From: Betaproteobacteria bacterium
Lineage (GTDB): Bacteria > Pseudomonadota > Gammaproteobacteria > Burkholderiales > Ga0077523
Direction of reading: 5' to 3'
Length of the DNA stretch: 39,607 nt
Assembly (NCBI GenBank): GCA_025350245.1
Contig: JANXYG010000020.1
Location: forward strand, 1-39,607
Below, in pieces: positions 17,736 to 24,548 of this stretch. The translations under genes were made by a program, and so were the position numbers. A model generated the notes under the pieces. The model was not told the origin of the DNA, did no database searches, and saw only the letters and a list, made by a program, of their open reading frames with translations. Each line of letters opens with the position of its first letter. The stretch's first letter is position 1.

Positions 17736-18422
17736 ATGGAAAAGGCGGTGGTTCTTCTCTCCGGCGGGCTGGATTCCGCCACCGTGCTGGCCCTGGCCCG
17801 TGCCGAAGGTTTCGCCGTGCATGCGCTCTCGGTCGATTACGGCCAGCGCCATAGCGCGGAGCTGGTGGCGGCGGTGCAGGTGGCGCGGCAACTCGGCGCC
17901 GCCGACCACACCGTCGTCGCGGTCGACCTGCGCGCCATCGGCGGTTCCGCCCTCACGGACGACGCCATCGCCGTACCGACCAGCGGCGTGGCGGTCGATG
18001 CGATCCCCGTCACCTACGTGCCGGCGCGCAACACCATCATGCTGGCGCTGGCATTGGGCCATGCCGAAGCGGTCGGCGCGAGCGACATCTTCTATGGCGC
18101 CAATGCGGTCGACTATTCGGGTTATCCGGACTGCCGGCCGGTGTTCGTCGACGCGTTCGAGGCGCTCGCCAACGTCGCCACCAAGGCCGCCGTCGAGGGG
18201 CGCCGCCTGCGCGTGCGGGCACCCGTGATCGACTTGTCGAAGGCCGACATCATCCGGCGCGGTGCTGTCCTGGGTGTCGATTTCTCGCTCACGGTCTCGT
18301 GCTACCAGGCCGACGATGAGGGGCGCGCCTGCGGCGTGTGCGACTCGTGCCGCATCCGCAAGGCCGGGTTCGACACTGCCGGCATTTCCGACCCGACCCG
18401 TTACCAACCAGCGGTGGTTTGA
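17736..18422 (+). CDS. queC: QueC, 7-cyano-7-deazaguanine synthase
   Basis: A 228-residue ATP-dependent enzyme turning 7-carboxy-7-deazaguanine into preQ0. The PP-loop SGGLDS is at residues 9-14. The C-terminal zinc site has four cysteines in [18 protein letters not shown]. The ATG at 17736 is preferred. Pairing with queE directly upstream supports a preQ0 operon at the end of the tol-pal cluster, an arrangement frequent in betaproteobacteria. Confidence 0.97.
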   Translation: MEKAVVLLSGGLDSATVLALARAEGFAVHALSVDYGQRHSAELVAAVQVARQLGAADHTVVAVDLRAIGGSALTDDAIAVPTSGVAVDAIPVTYVPARNTIMLALALGHAEAVGASDIFYGANAVDYSGYPDCRPVFVDAFEALANVATKAAVEGRRLRVRAPVIDLSKADIIRRGAVLGVDFSLTVSCYQADDEGRACGVCDSCRIRKAGFDTAGISDPTRYQPAVV

Positions 18423-18474
18423 CCAGAGCCAAATGAAAACAACGATTTGGCACGGCGAAAAGTCGCGTGTTCGA

Positions 18475-18504
18475 TTGACACCCCAAATCGCACGCCGATA
18501 GAAT
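18475..18504 (+). promoter_or_regulatory. Sigma-70 promoter for the tRNA-Lys genes
   Basis: A perfect -35 TTGACA (18475-18480) and TAGAAT (18499-18504), separated by 18 bases, end 15 bases before the first tRNA. The GC-rich stretch after the -10 (GCGCCC) looks like the discriminator of stringently controlled stable-RNA promoters. Confidence 0.75.
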
Positions 18505-18519
18505 GCGCCCTCCTTTTTT

Positions 18520-18595
18520 GGGTGGTTAGCTCAGCCGGTAGAGCAGCGGACTTTTAATCCGTTGGTCGCGAGTTCGAATCTCGCACCACCTACCA
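18520..18595 (+). tRNA. tRNA-Lys (anticodon UUU)
   Basis: A 76-base cloverleaf with an encoded CCA end. The acceptor GGGTGGT pairs with ACCACCT (first pair G-U). The D-arm is GCTCAGCCGGTAGAGC, the anticodon loop is CTTTTAA with TTT at 18553-18555, and the T-loop is TTCGAAT. All standard tRNA-Lys features are present. Confidence 0.97.
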
Positions 18596-18655
18596 TCCGA
18601 GAAAAAGCCACAATCGGTGTTCGGCGAGCGACAGCCGTCCGCCCTGCACCACACC

Positions 18656-18731
18656 GGGTCGTTAGCTCAGTTGGTAGAGCAGGGGACTCTTAATCCCTTG
18701 GTCGAAGGTTCGAATCCTTCACGGCCCACCA
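18656..18731 (+). tRNA. tRNA-Lys (anticodon CUU)
   Basis: A 76-base cloverleaf with an encoded CCA. The acceptor GGGTCGT pairs with ACGGCCC, the D-arm is GCTCAGTTGGTAGAGC, the anticodon loop is CTCTTAA with CTT at 18689-18691, and the T-loop is TTCGAAT. It follows the UUU gene by 60 bases and is probably cotranscribed, so both Lys codons are read from one locus. Confidence 0.97.
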
Positions 18732-18815
18732 ATTCGTCCGTCCGGGAACACCGGCCAAACCCGGCGGCGTCCGCGTCTCCCCGAGCGTTCGCTGTCACCA
18801 GACAGCGAAAGCGCC

Positions 18816-19673
18816 ATGCGACTTTGCACTGTGATCGAAGCGGGTACGGAGCAGGCGGCCGTGGTCACCGCGCACGGCGTGACCCTGGTTGCCGACATCA
18901 ACGCTCGTCTCGGCAAGGCGTGGCCCACCGATACCTTCACGCTGATCGCGCAGGGTTTGAGCGATGCGCTCGCCGCCGACGCATTTGCCACCGTGAAATA
19001 TCGTGCGCCGGGTTCGCTGCGCTTCGGACCGCTGTATCGGCATCCGCGCAAGATCTGGGGCATCGGGCTCAACTACCGTGACCACGCCCAGGATCTGAAC
19101 GCGATCTACCCGGACGAGCCGGCCTCGTTCATGAAGGGCGACCAGACGCTGATCGGCCCGGGCGACACCATCGAGTTGCCGCCCGAATCGCAGCGCGTGA
19201 CCGCCGAGGCGGAACTCGGGATCATCATCGGCCGTCCGTGCCGCCGCGTGAGCGAAAGCGATGCGCTCGACTACGTTGCCGGCTACTGCCTGATCCTCGA
19301 TATGACCGCCGAAGACATCCTCCAGAAGAATCCTCGCTACCTGACGCGCTCGAAGAACTTCGACACCTTTTTCGTGCTCGGCCACGAGCTGTATACGCCC
19401 GAGGAGGTCGGCGACGTCCTCGCACTACAGGTCGGTACCTGGAAAAACGGGGGCTTGCATCGCGAGAACCGGGTCGGCAACATGCAGTTTCCGCCCGCGC
19501 AACTGGTCTCGTTCCATTCGCACGTGATGACCTTGTTTCCGGGCGACATCATCTCGAGCGGGACGCCCGGTGCCGTGGTGATCGCGCATGGCGACGTCGC
19601 TGAATGCCGCATCGGCGGGCTCGGCAGCATCTCGTGTCCGGTGTCGCAAGCGCACGACGCTGTAGCGGGCTGA
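18816..19673 (+). CDS. Fumarylacetoacetate hydrolase (FAH) family protein
   Basis: A 285-residue protein of the FAH fold that usually hydrolyses, decarboxylates or isomerises 2-oxo acids in aromatic catabolism. The metal ligands are visible: E131 and E133 in TAEAELGIIIGRP and D162 in LILDMTAED. Supporting segments are KIWGIGLNYRDHA, SFMKGDQTLIGPGD and LTRSKNFDTFFVLG, and the closing turn GDIISSGTPGAV. The exact substrate cannot be assigned. It stands alone, 84 bases after the second tRNA. Confidence 0.92.
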   Translation: MRLCTVIEAGTEQAAVVTAHGVTLVADINARLGKAWPTDTFTLIAQGLSDALAADAFATVKYRAPGSLRFGPLYRHPRKIWGIGLNYRDHAQDLNAIYPDEPASFMKGDQTLIGPGDTIELPPESQRVTAEAELGIIIGRPCRRVSESDALDYVAGYCLILDMTAEDILQKNPRYLTRSKNFDTFFVLGHELYTPEEVGDVLALQVGTWKNGGLHRENRVGNMQFPPAQLVSFHSHVMTLFPGDIISSGTPGAVVIAHGDVAECRIGGLGSISCPVSQAHDAVAG

Positions 19674-20030
19674 GTAGCGCCAGACGTCAATCGGTCGGGG
19701 CTGGACGGTCGTCGAGCCCTTGTCGCTGCGGTGCGACATCGGGGCTTCGGCGTCTTGTCGGGAGGCGGGTGCCCGCGTTCGAATACACCTGTTGCACTCT
19801 GCAAAAAAGACCCGCCCGGCTCTGGCGAAGCACGGGCGGTGAAGTCCCACTTGACTACCAGCAGCTCCCGGTCGGGGGGACACGAGAGCCACTGACAGGT
19901 TACATACAATCGCCGTGCCAGCCGAAAAAAGCTGCGCCGAATCAACGACGAACGGTTTCCCCGAGCCGAGTTGACCCGGATTTGGCGGGGCCGATTGTCG
20001 CCGTCGGGAGACGGCATCGATCTGGCCTGG
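19674..20030. other. 357-base region without a supported gene
   Basis: Open frames here lack conserved features. The only structure seen is a GC-rich hairpin followed on the minus strand by a T run (see terminator). Confidence 0.5.
19803..19839 (-). terminator. Candidate intrinsic terminator for the minus strand
   Basis: CCGCCCG (19812-19818) pairs with CGGGCGG (19833-19839). Read on the minus strand the stem is followed by TCTTTTTT. It could end a transcript of the cysteine-rich gene about 190 bases upstream on that strand. The loop of 14 bases is long for a strong terminator. Confidence 0.45.
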
Positions 20031-20336
20031 CTACGGCTGCCCGCAACGAACGAAATTGCAGACCGGTTCGCAGGCCGGATCGCGACCGCATTCGAACACC
20101 CCGACGTTCGCCAACCCGTCGGCGGTCTTGCCGCACTGGTCGGCCGCCGCCATGGTCTTGTCGTGCGGCCGCCATTCGCAGGTATGGCACATGCCCGCGC
20201 CGTAGATGTCGAGGCGGTCGCTGCGTGCCGGTGGTGACGGGAGTCCGATAGCCGCATCATCGTCGGTCCGGGCGAACGACGATGATGCGAGCGCGAAGCT
20301 CAGCAGACCACAGATAAACAAGCGCTTTGACGGCAT
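20031..20336 (-). CDS. Small cysteine-rich exported protein
   Basis: A 101-residue protein of no family I recognise. A signal peptide MPSKRLFICGLLSFALASSSFA is followed by a mature part of about 79 residues. This contains seven cysteines (50, 53, 68, 83, 89, 93, 98), including GMCHTCEW and DPACEPVCNFVRC. The spacing suggests disulfides or metal binding in the periplasm. AGGTG lies about eight bases before the ATG at 20336; a start at 20369 would put a less typical extension ahead of the signal. It is transcribed away from the cassette at 20.6 kb. An odd cysteine count leaves one free thiol in the monomer. Confidence 0.6.
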   Translation of the reverse strand: MPSKRLFICGLLSFALASSSFARTDDDAAIGLPSPPARSDRLDIYGAGMCHTCEWRPHDKTMAAADQCGKTADGLANVGVFECGRDPACEPVCNFVRCGQP

Positions 20337-20658
20337 GGATCGACACCTGATCGACAGGGATGCGAGCACATTCTTGTCCCGTTGGTAGCCTTCGGCAAGT
20401 CCGGCAGGAGTTCCTGTGACAGGCCGAGACCGCCGAATCGGCGGCGACAGCTCGGCGTTGCCGAGGATGCCGCGTCCTGTTGGGAGAAAGCCAGGCGAGG
20501 CTTGGCTGCGGGTGCAATTTCAGCTATTCCATCGTGCAGCGCCGCCAGCAACTCGCGATCTATGAAAGAGATGCGCGATGTGGTCAGACTTGGGACTGGG
20601 ACTTGCGTGTCTGAAAAAGAGACATTAAGATGACGGCCCGTACCTTAAAGACACTTCG
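20337..20658. other. 322-base intergenic region upstream of the accessory cassette
   Basis: No supported gene. It carries the left copy of the 27-bp dyad element. Nearer the first gene lies an A-rich stretch (TGAAAAAGAGACATTAAGATG at about 20611-20631) that could include a promoter, although neither hexamer is good. Confidence 0.4.
20555..20581 (+). promoter_or_regulatory. Left copy of 27-bp dyad element flanking the cassette
   Basis: Starts GCGATCT and ends GCGATGT. It is identical at 22 of 27 positions to 25755-25781. Its centre reads ATCTAT-GAA-AGAGAT, an imperfect inverted repeat with 6-base arms. It lies 78 bases before the acyl-carrier-like gene. A shared operator for the XRE protein is the simplest reading; a recombination-site duplication is the alternative. 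Confidence 0.5.
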
Positions 20659-21015
20659 ATGATCGCGATTTCGGTATCCCCCGCTACTGAGAGCAAAGCG
20701 AAAACGGTGACTACCTTCCCGAGAGCGGTGGTCGAAACATGCCTGATGGACGAGCTGATCCACGCCGTGACTGCCGCAGCCGCTATCAGAGGTATCGCAG
20801 TAACGAGCGCGCCTGCGGACATCGCCGGGGCTGGCTTCGAAATCGATTCGCTTGTGGTGGTATCGATCCTCTGCGTGGTCGAGCCAATTCTTGGCTTCGA
20901 ACTGTCGGAAAGCGTGGTCCGAACCGGTGGGTACTCATCAGTCCGATCCGCTGTAGACCAACTTGTGTCCCGTATCGAAGCGCAATGGGTGACGAAGAAA
21001 GGAAGTGGAACATGA
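20659..21015 (+). CDS. Acyl-carrier-protein-like small protein, first gene of the accessory cassette
   Basis: A 118-residue protein. Residues about 57-108 resemble an acyl carrier domain: FEIDSLVVVSILCVVEPILG, then FELSESVVRTGGYSSVRSAVDQLV. The D63-S64-L65 triplet matches the DSL motif, where the serine takes a phosphopantetheine arm. Helix spacing and the GY-S-V pattern before the last helix also fit. The first 30 residues look disordered, so a start at ATG 20746 (MDELIHAV) is possible and gives the usual carrier length. No fatty-acid or polyketide enzymes are nearby, so the thioester cargo and partner are unknown. Its stop overlaps the XRE start (ATGA). Assignment is from motif likeness only. 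Confidence 0.6.
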   Translation: MIAISVSPATESKAKTVTTFPRAVVETCLMDELIHAVTAAAAIRGIAVTSAPADIAGAGFEIDSLVVVSILCVVEPILGFELSESVVRTGGYSSVRSAVDQLVSRIEAQWVTKKGSGT

Positions 21016-21386
21016 CGCAAGTCGCAGTGCGCGTAATCAACGACCAAGACGAGCGACGTCGTCTTGGTGATCGCCTGCGTGAGGCTCGCAAGTACCTCGG
21101 ACTCAAGCAGGACGAGGTCGCGACCTACCTCAAGATTCCTCGTACGGCCCTGACGGACATCGAAAACGGCCAGCGACGCGTCGAAGTGATGGAACTGGCG
21201 CGGCTTGCCAAGCTGTACCGGCAGCCGGTTGCTTACTTCACTGGTGAGGACGACGCGGCGTCAGATCTGCCGATCGACGTCGCACACTTGGCTCGCAAGG
21301 TCGCGGAGCTTTCCCAGCAAGATCGAGACGAGCTTGGGCGTTTTGCTGAGTACCTCCGCGCACGATCGCTCGCCGGGCAACGCTGA
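21012..21386 (+). CDS. XRE-family (Cro/CI-type) transcription regulator
   Basis: A 124-residue protein. The helix-turn-helix spans residues about 17-70: RLREARKYLGLKQDEVATYLKI, then PRTALTDIENGQRRVEVMELARLAKLY. A short C-terminal helical tail (HLARKVAELSQQDRDELGRFAEYLRA) probably dimerises. It overlaps the carrier-like gene by four bases and sits three bases before the ImmA/IrrE gene. XRE plus ImmA/IrrE is a known module in which the metallopeptidase inactivates the repressor after a signal. The two dyad elements at the cassette edges are candidate binding sites. Confidence 0.9.
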   Translation: MTQVAVRVINDQDERRRLGDRLREARKYLGLKQDEVATYLKIPRTALTDIENGQRRVEVMELARLAKLYRQPVAYFTGEDDAASDLPIDVAHLARKVAELSQQDRDELGRFAEYLRARSLAGQR

Positions 21387-21389
21387 TTC

Positions 21390-22442
21390 ATGGCAACCAT
21401 CGGACGCGCTACAGCGGTGCGAAGGGGCACGATGGCGGCCGCGCGGCTTCATCAAAAGCTTGCGTGGCGTGAAGACATTGAGGCACACGGTGGCAACGTC
21501 GACGTTTTTGACGCGATCCACAAAGTTGACCTTCCTCTCTTGCTGCGCCCGCTGAAAGGGCTCCTCGGAGCCTATCTGAGCGAGCCCGCGCCCGGAGTCC
21601 TCGTGACGACGCTGAGGCCGATGAGCGTTCAACGTTTCACTGCCGCCCACGAGCTTGGTCATTTTTCGATGCATCACCGTCCCAGCCTCGACGATGAGGG
21701 AATCTTGCGCAGAATGCCCCTCGCGGGACTGCCCGACGTGGTGAGAGACGGCTCTCACGAAGCTACTGGCCGGCCGCCCGAGATACAGGAGGTAGAGGCC
21801 GACGCGTTCGCGGTTGAATTCATGATGCCCCGGTGGCTGGTCCACTGGCATGCGACTAGACAGGGTTGGAGTTCTGTCGGCTTCCGACCGCCGGCTACCG
21901 TATATCAACTCGCCCTCCGACTCGGCGCAAGCTATGAAGCGACCTGCTGGACGCTGGTTCGCCATGGCTTGATCACACAATCCACCGCGCGGCAGTTGTT
22001 AAGTGCCGAGCCCAAGGAGATCAAGGCCGGGCTGTTGACGCCATATCGACCGTCCGACTACCGCAGCGATGTTTGGTTGCTGACCGAACGAGATGCGGGC
22101 ACACGAATCGATGGCAGCCGCAAGGATCTTTTCGTGCTGAGGCTCGAAGAGCACAGCGGCGGTGGATATCTATGGGACTTCGACCGGCTCAAGGCGAGCG
22201 GGTTCGGCATCGTTCGCGACGAGGTGGAATCGTCGGATGCCGAAGGCATCGGTGGACCAGTGATGCGCCGTGTCACGGCGGTGACAGCAGAGCCATATCG
22301 AGGGCGGCTCGCTTTCGACGAGCGACGCCCTTGGGAACCCGATGAGCCAATCGCTTCGATCGAGGTACATGTGGACTTGACGGGTCCCGAGGAAGAGGGC
22401 CTCTCCCGCGTAGAGCGCCGCAGCCTTCTGCAGGCGGCGTGA
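21390..22442 (+). CDS. ImmA/IrrE metallopeptidase fused to a chagasin-like cysteine-protease inhibitor domain
   Basis: A 350-residue protein with two parts. Residues about 45-200 are an ImmA/IrrE (COG2856) zinc peptidase: HELGH at 87-91 and EADAFAVEFMMP from E136, the expected third ligand. Residues about 243-332 have the three loops that define chagasin (inhibitor family I42): SGGGYLWDF at 256-264 in place of NPTTGYxW, EGIGGP at 285-290 in place of GxGG, and RRPWEP at 312-317 in place of RPW, followed by a strand IASIEVHVDL. Chagasins block papain-type proteases with exactly these loops, and the next gene encodes a papain-fold protease. The overlap with it is GTGA. I infer the protein both guards the protease and senses a signal. 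The peptidase domain is clear; the inhibitor domain is a strong motif match that needs a profile search. Confidence 0.8.
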   Translation: MATIGRATAVRRGTMAAARLHQKLAWREDIEAHGGNVDVFDAIHKVDLPLLLRPLKGLLGAYLSEPAPGVLVTTLRPMSVQRFTAAHELGHFSMHHRPSLDDEGILRRMPLAGLPDVVRDGSHEATGRPPEIQEVEADAFAVEFMMPRWLVHWHATRQGWSSVGFRPPATVYQLALRLGASYEATCWTLVRHGLITQSTARQLLSAEPKEIKAGLLTPYRPSDYRSDVWLLTERDAGTRIDGSRKDLFVLRLEEHSGGGYLWDFDRLKASGFGIVRDEVESSDAEGIGGPVMRRVTAVTAEPYRGRLAFDERRPWEPDEPIASIEVHVDLTGPEEEGLSRVERRSLLQAA

Positions 22443-23098
22443 GCACGATCAGCGTTGCCATCGACTTGCGGTCGATGTTTGGCCTTGTCCGGAATCAAGG
22501 ATCCCGACCTACCTGCTTGGCTTTCGCGGCGAGCGACGCTCACGCTGCATTGCGCCCCGGATGGACACCGCTCTCATGCGAGTTCGCCTTCTATCACGCG
22601 CAGCGCAGAGCTGGGCGCTCACCTGGCCAGGGTGCGCTGCTCTCTGCAACGTTGGAGACGCTGCGAGAGGACGGCCAGCCCGACGAGACGGGCTGGCCGT
22701 ACCTGGCTAAGGTTCCGGCAGACCTTACGGCATGGGCTCCTCCCGTTAACGTCGGTGAGGTGTTTGCTCGGGATGGCCTGACAACATCGGTATCGGTCGA
22801 CGCCATAGTTCAAGAGCTTGACGCCGGCCGACCGGTGATTCTGCTGCTTCAGCTCTCGGCAGCGTTCTTCGGTCCTGGACCTGGCGGCGTGGTGGACCCA
22901 GCGCCTGGAGAACCTCCAGAGCGGGACCGTCGGCATGCGGTCATCGCCGTCGGACACGGCGACGGCGATGGGCAAATCGCGATTCTGATCCGCAATCGCT
23001 GGGGTGACCGTTGGGCCGCAAATGGGTACGCGTGGCTAACCCAAGGGTTCCTTGGGCCGCGCCTGTTTGCGGCGGCCAAGCTGACAGAGGAGGCTTAA
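22439..23098 (+). CDS. Papain-fold (C1) cysteine peptidase
   Basis: A 219-residue protein without a signal peptide, so cytosolic. The papain active-site set is complete: Q20 (oxyanion hole) and C26 in VRNQGSRPTCLAFA, H166 in DRRHAVIAVGHG and N186 in IRNRWGDRWAANGYAWL, which mirrors the papain KNSWG motif. There is no propeptide; the DLRSMFGLVRNQGS opening lies at residue 9. A chagasin-like inhibitor encoded by the preceding, overlapping gene may replace the missing pro-region as the brake. It starts at GTG 22439, and its stop overlaps the next ATG by one base. Candidate effector of the cassette; targets are unknown. Confidence 0.82.
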   Translation: MSTISVAIDLRSMFGLVRNQGSRPTCLAFAASDAHAALRPGWTPLSCEFAFYHAQRRAGRSPGQGALLSATLETLREDGQPDETGWPYLAKVPADLTAWAPPVNVGEVFARDGLTTSVSVDAIVQELDAGRPVILLLQLSAAFFGPGPGGVVDPAPGEPPERDRRHAVIAVGHGDGDGQIAILIRNRWGDRWAANGYAWLTQGFLGPRLFAAAKLTEEA

Positions 23099-23871
23099 TG
23101 TACTTGGCAGTTCCTCCACAACCTGACTGCGCCAGCGCTTGGCGCGAGGCCGTCCGACTCGTTGACGCCCAGCCCGAACACGAGGCCTACAATGTCATTG
23201 TCGATGTCGTCGATCCGATTGTTCGAACGACCCGGCAGGATGCTCGTGTTGCGGTAGTGGACAAGTTCCTCTCTGGCTGCAGCAAGTCGGTCGAGACAGT
23301 CGCGAACACGATCTTTCCTGCCGGGCTGTACGCGGTCCATGGCGCGCCTACATTCTTCGGCGTGTTTCGCGATCAGGTGCTAGGCAAGGTCCGCCGCAAC
23401 GCACGCTGGTCTGGCTACTACTTCGAGCGGATGATCGACTTCCCCGTGCCGCGCGGTGAAGCACCGAATCAACTCTGGGCCATCGTCGAACGCATGAGGG
23501 ACCCGCAGGTGCGCGCGCTGAACAAGTTCGAGCTGTCGCTATTCGACCCCGTCCGGGACGTCGACAACTCTCCCTACGGTGGCCAGTGCCTCAGCTTCCT
23601 GAGCTTCAAGCTGGTACGCGGCGAAGAGCGCACTCTGACCCTCACCGCCATGTACCGGAACCACTTCTACGTCGAAAAACTGCTAGGCAACCTCATCGGA
23701 TTGGGTCGCCTGATGGCTTTCGTGGGCCGGGAAGCCGGCGTACGCGTCGGGGCGTTGACGGTGATCTCCACGCACGCGCAGATCGATCTGCCGCAGAAGC
23801 CTCAGCGCCGGTTCGACCTTACCGCCATGCTTGCCCGCTTCGATCAACTCGGTGCACCGGTCGCTGCGTGA
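23098..23871 (+). CDS. Thymidylate-synthase-like protein
   Basis: A 257-residue protein with a thymidylate synthase-type fold signature in its C-terminal half. GGQCLSFLSFKLV (candidate nucleophile C164) corresponds to the PCH region. YRNHFYVEKLLGNLIGLGRLMAFVG (residues 186-210) corresponds to the RS-D-nucleotide-binding helix with N198 near the base-specificity position. GVRVGALTVISTHAQID corresponds to the closing GDxHxY strand. The canonical PPCH and the final histidine-tyrosine pair are altered. A relative acting on another pyrimidine nucleotide, or a binding protein, is as likely as true dTMP synthesis. ATG 23098 has GAGGAGG upstream. Its 3' end overlaps the convergent glycosylase gene by 28 bases. 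Confidence 0.65.
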   Translation: MYLAVPPQPDCASAWREAVRLVDAQPEHEAYNVIVDVVDPIVRTTRQDARVAVVDKFLSGCSKSVETVANTIFPAGLYAVHGAPTFFGVFRDQVLGKVRRNARWSGYYFERMIDFPVPRGEAPNQLWAIVERMRDPQVRALNKFELSLFDPVRDVDNSPYGGQCLSFLSFKLVRGEERTLTLTAMYRNHFYVEKLLGNLIGLGRLMAFVGREAGVRVGALTVISTHAQIDLPQKPQRRFDLTAMLARFDQLGAPVAA

Positions 23872-24548
23872 TTGGCGGCAAAGGCCAGCACACCTTGGCC
23901 CGCCGATGCTGGGGCCGTATCGATACCGTAGAGCGCGCAGACGCCACTAATGAACTCGCCTTGTCCGCCGTAGCTTGGGTGTCGGACAACGTGAACTGGT
24001 AAGCCAAGAGACGACAGAGCGAGTCCCGCATCGCGCCCAATCGCCATGATTCGCTTGGGCTGGATCATGGCGATCAGAGCGAGGAACAGCGGCCACGTCG
24101 CGTCGCGCTCGCGGTGCGTGTGGCATCGGTTCGTCAGCGAGTCTTGGGCATCGTGCGGATGCAGCGGGAAGATGTTCCAGAGGAAGGCGGGCTGGCGGAC
24201 CTGGGACAAAACCCGCCACACCACGGCGGCGGTGCGTTCGGCAACCGGCGGCCCGCGGGTCGCGCGTTGGAGATCGATGCCACCCATCATCGCCGCGGCG
24301 GAACCCAGATGGACTTCGTCGGTTAGAGCGACGCCTGTGCGCCGGCCGCCCCGATAGCCCAGATCACGCGCAACCCATATCGTGTCCACGTGCGCATCCA
24401 GCGCCGCCTCCAGGCAGCATCGCAAATTTCGCCGACGCACCTCTGCTGCATCGGCGCGGTCATGGTATGGACAGATGTCGCGATACGGATTGAAGACGGC
24501 CGGGAGATCGAGTTCAGCTATCGCACTCACAAATGCCTGTGGCGTCAT
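23844..24548 (-). CDS. Uracil-DNA-glycosylase-superfamily-like protein
   Basis: A 234-residue protein. Recognisable pieces are VFNPYRDIC near the start, WVARDLGYRGGRRTGVALTDE (residues 58-78) in the position of the UDG water-activating loop, the core strand LWNIFPLHPH (123-132) and VRHPSYGGQGEF (188-199) resembling the HPS minor-groove loop. These order as in UDG-like enzymes, but the standard GEAPG or GQDPY motif is absent, so the exact activity is open. It follows the MazG-like gene with an ATGA overlap. Its last 28 bases overlap the end of the thymidylate-synthase-like gene on the other strand. Confidence 0.65.
   Translation of the reverse strand: MTPQAFVSAIAELDLPAVFNPYRDICPYHDRADAAEVRRRNLRCCLEAALDAHVDTIWVARDLGYRGGRRTGVALTDEVHLGSAAAMMGGIDLQRATRGPPVAERTAAVVWRVLSQVRQPAFLWNIFPLHPHDAQDSLTNRCHTHRERDATWPLFLALIAMIQPKRIMAIGRDAGLALSSLGLPVHVVRHPSYGGQGEFISGVCALYGIDTAPASAGQGVLAFAANHAATGAPS

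Noticed and set aside
18423-18474. CCAAAT/ATTTGG hairpin after queC as a terminator
   Set aside because: The 6-pair stem with a 10-base loop lacks a T run; it is just upstream of the tRNA promoter and may be chance.
20382-20633. 83-codon plus-strand frame before the ACP-like gene
   Set aside because: No start signal, no conserved motif and Arg/Ser-rich composition; it covers the dyad element and probable promoter region.
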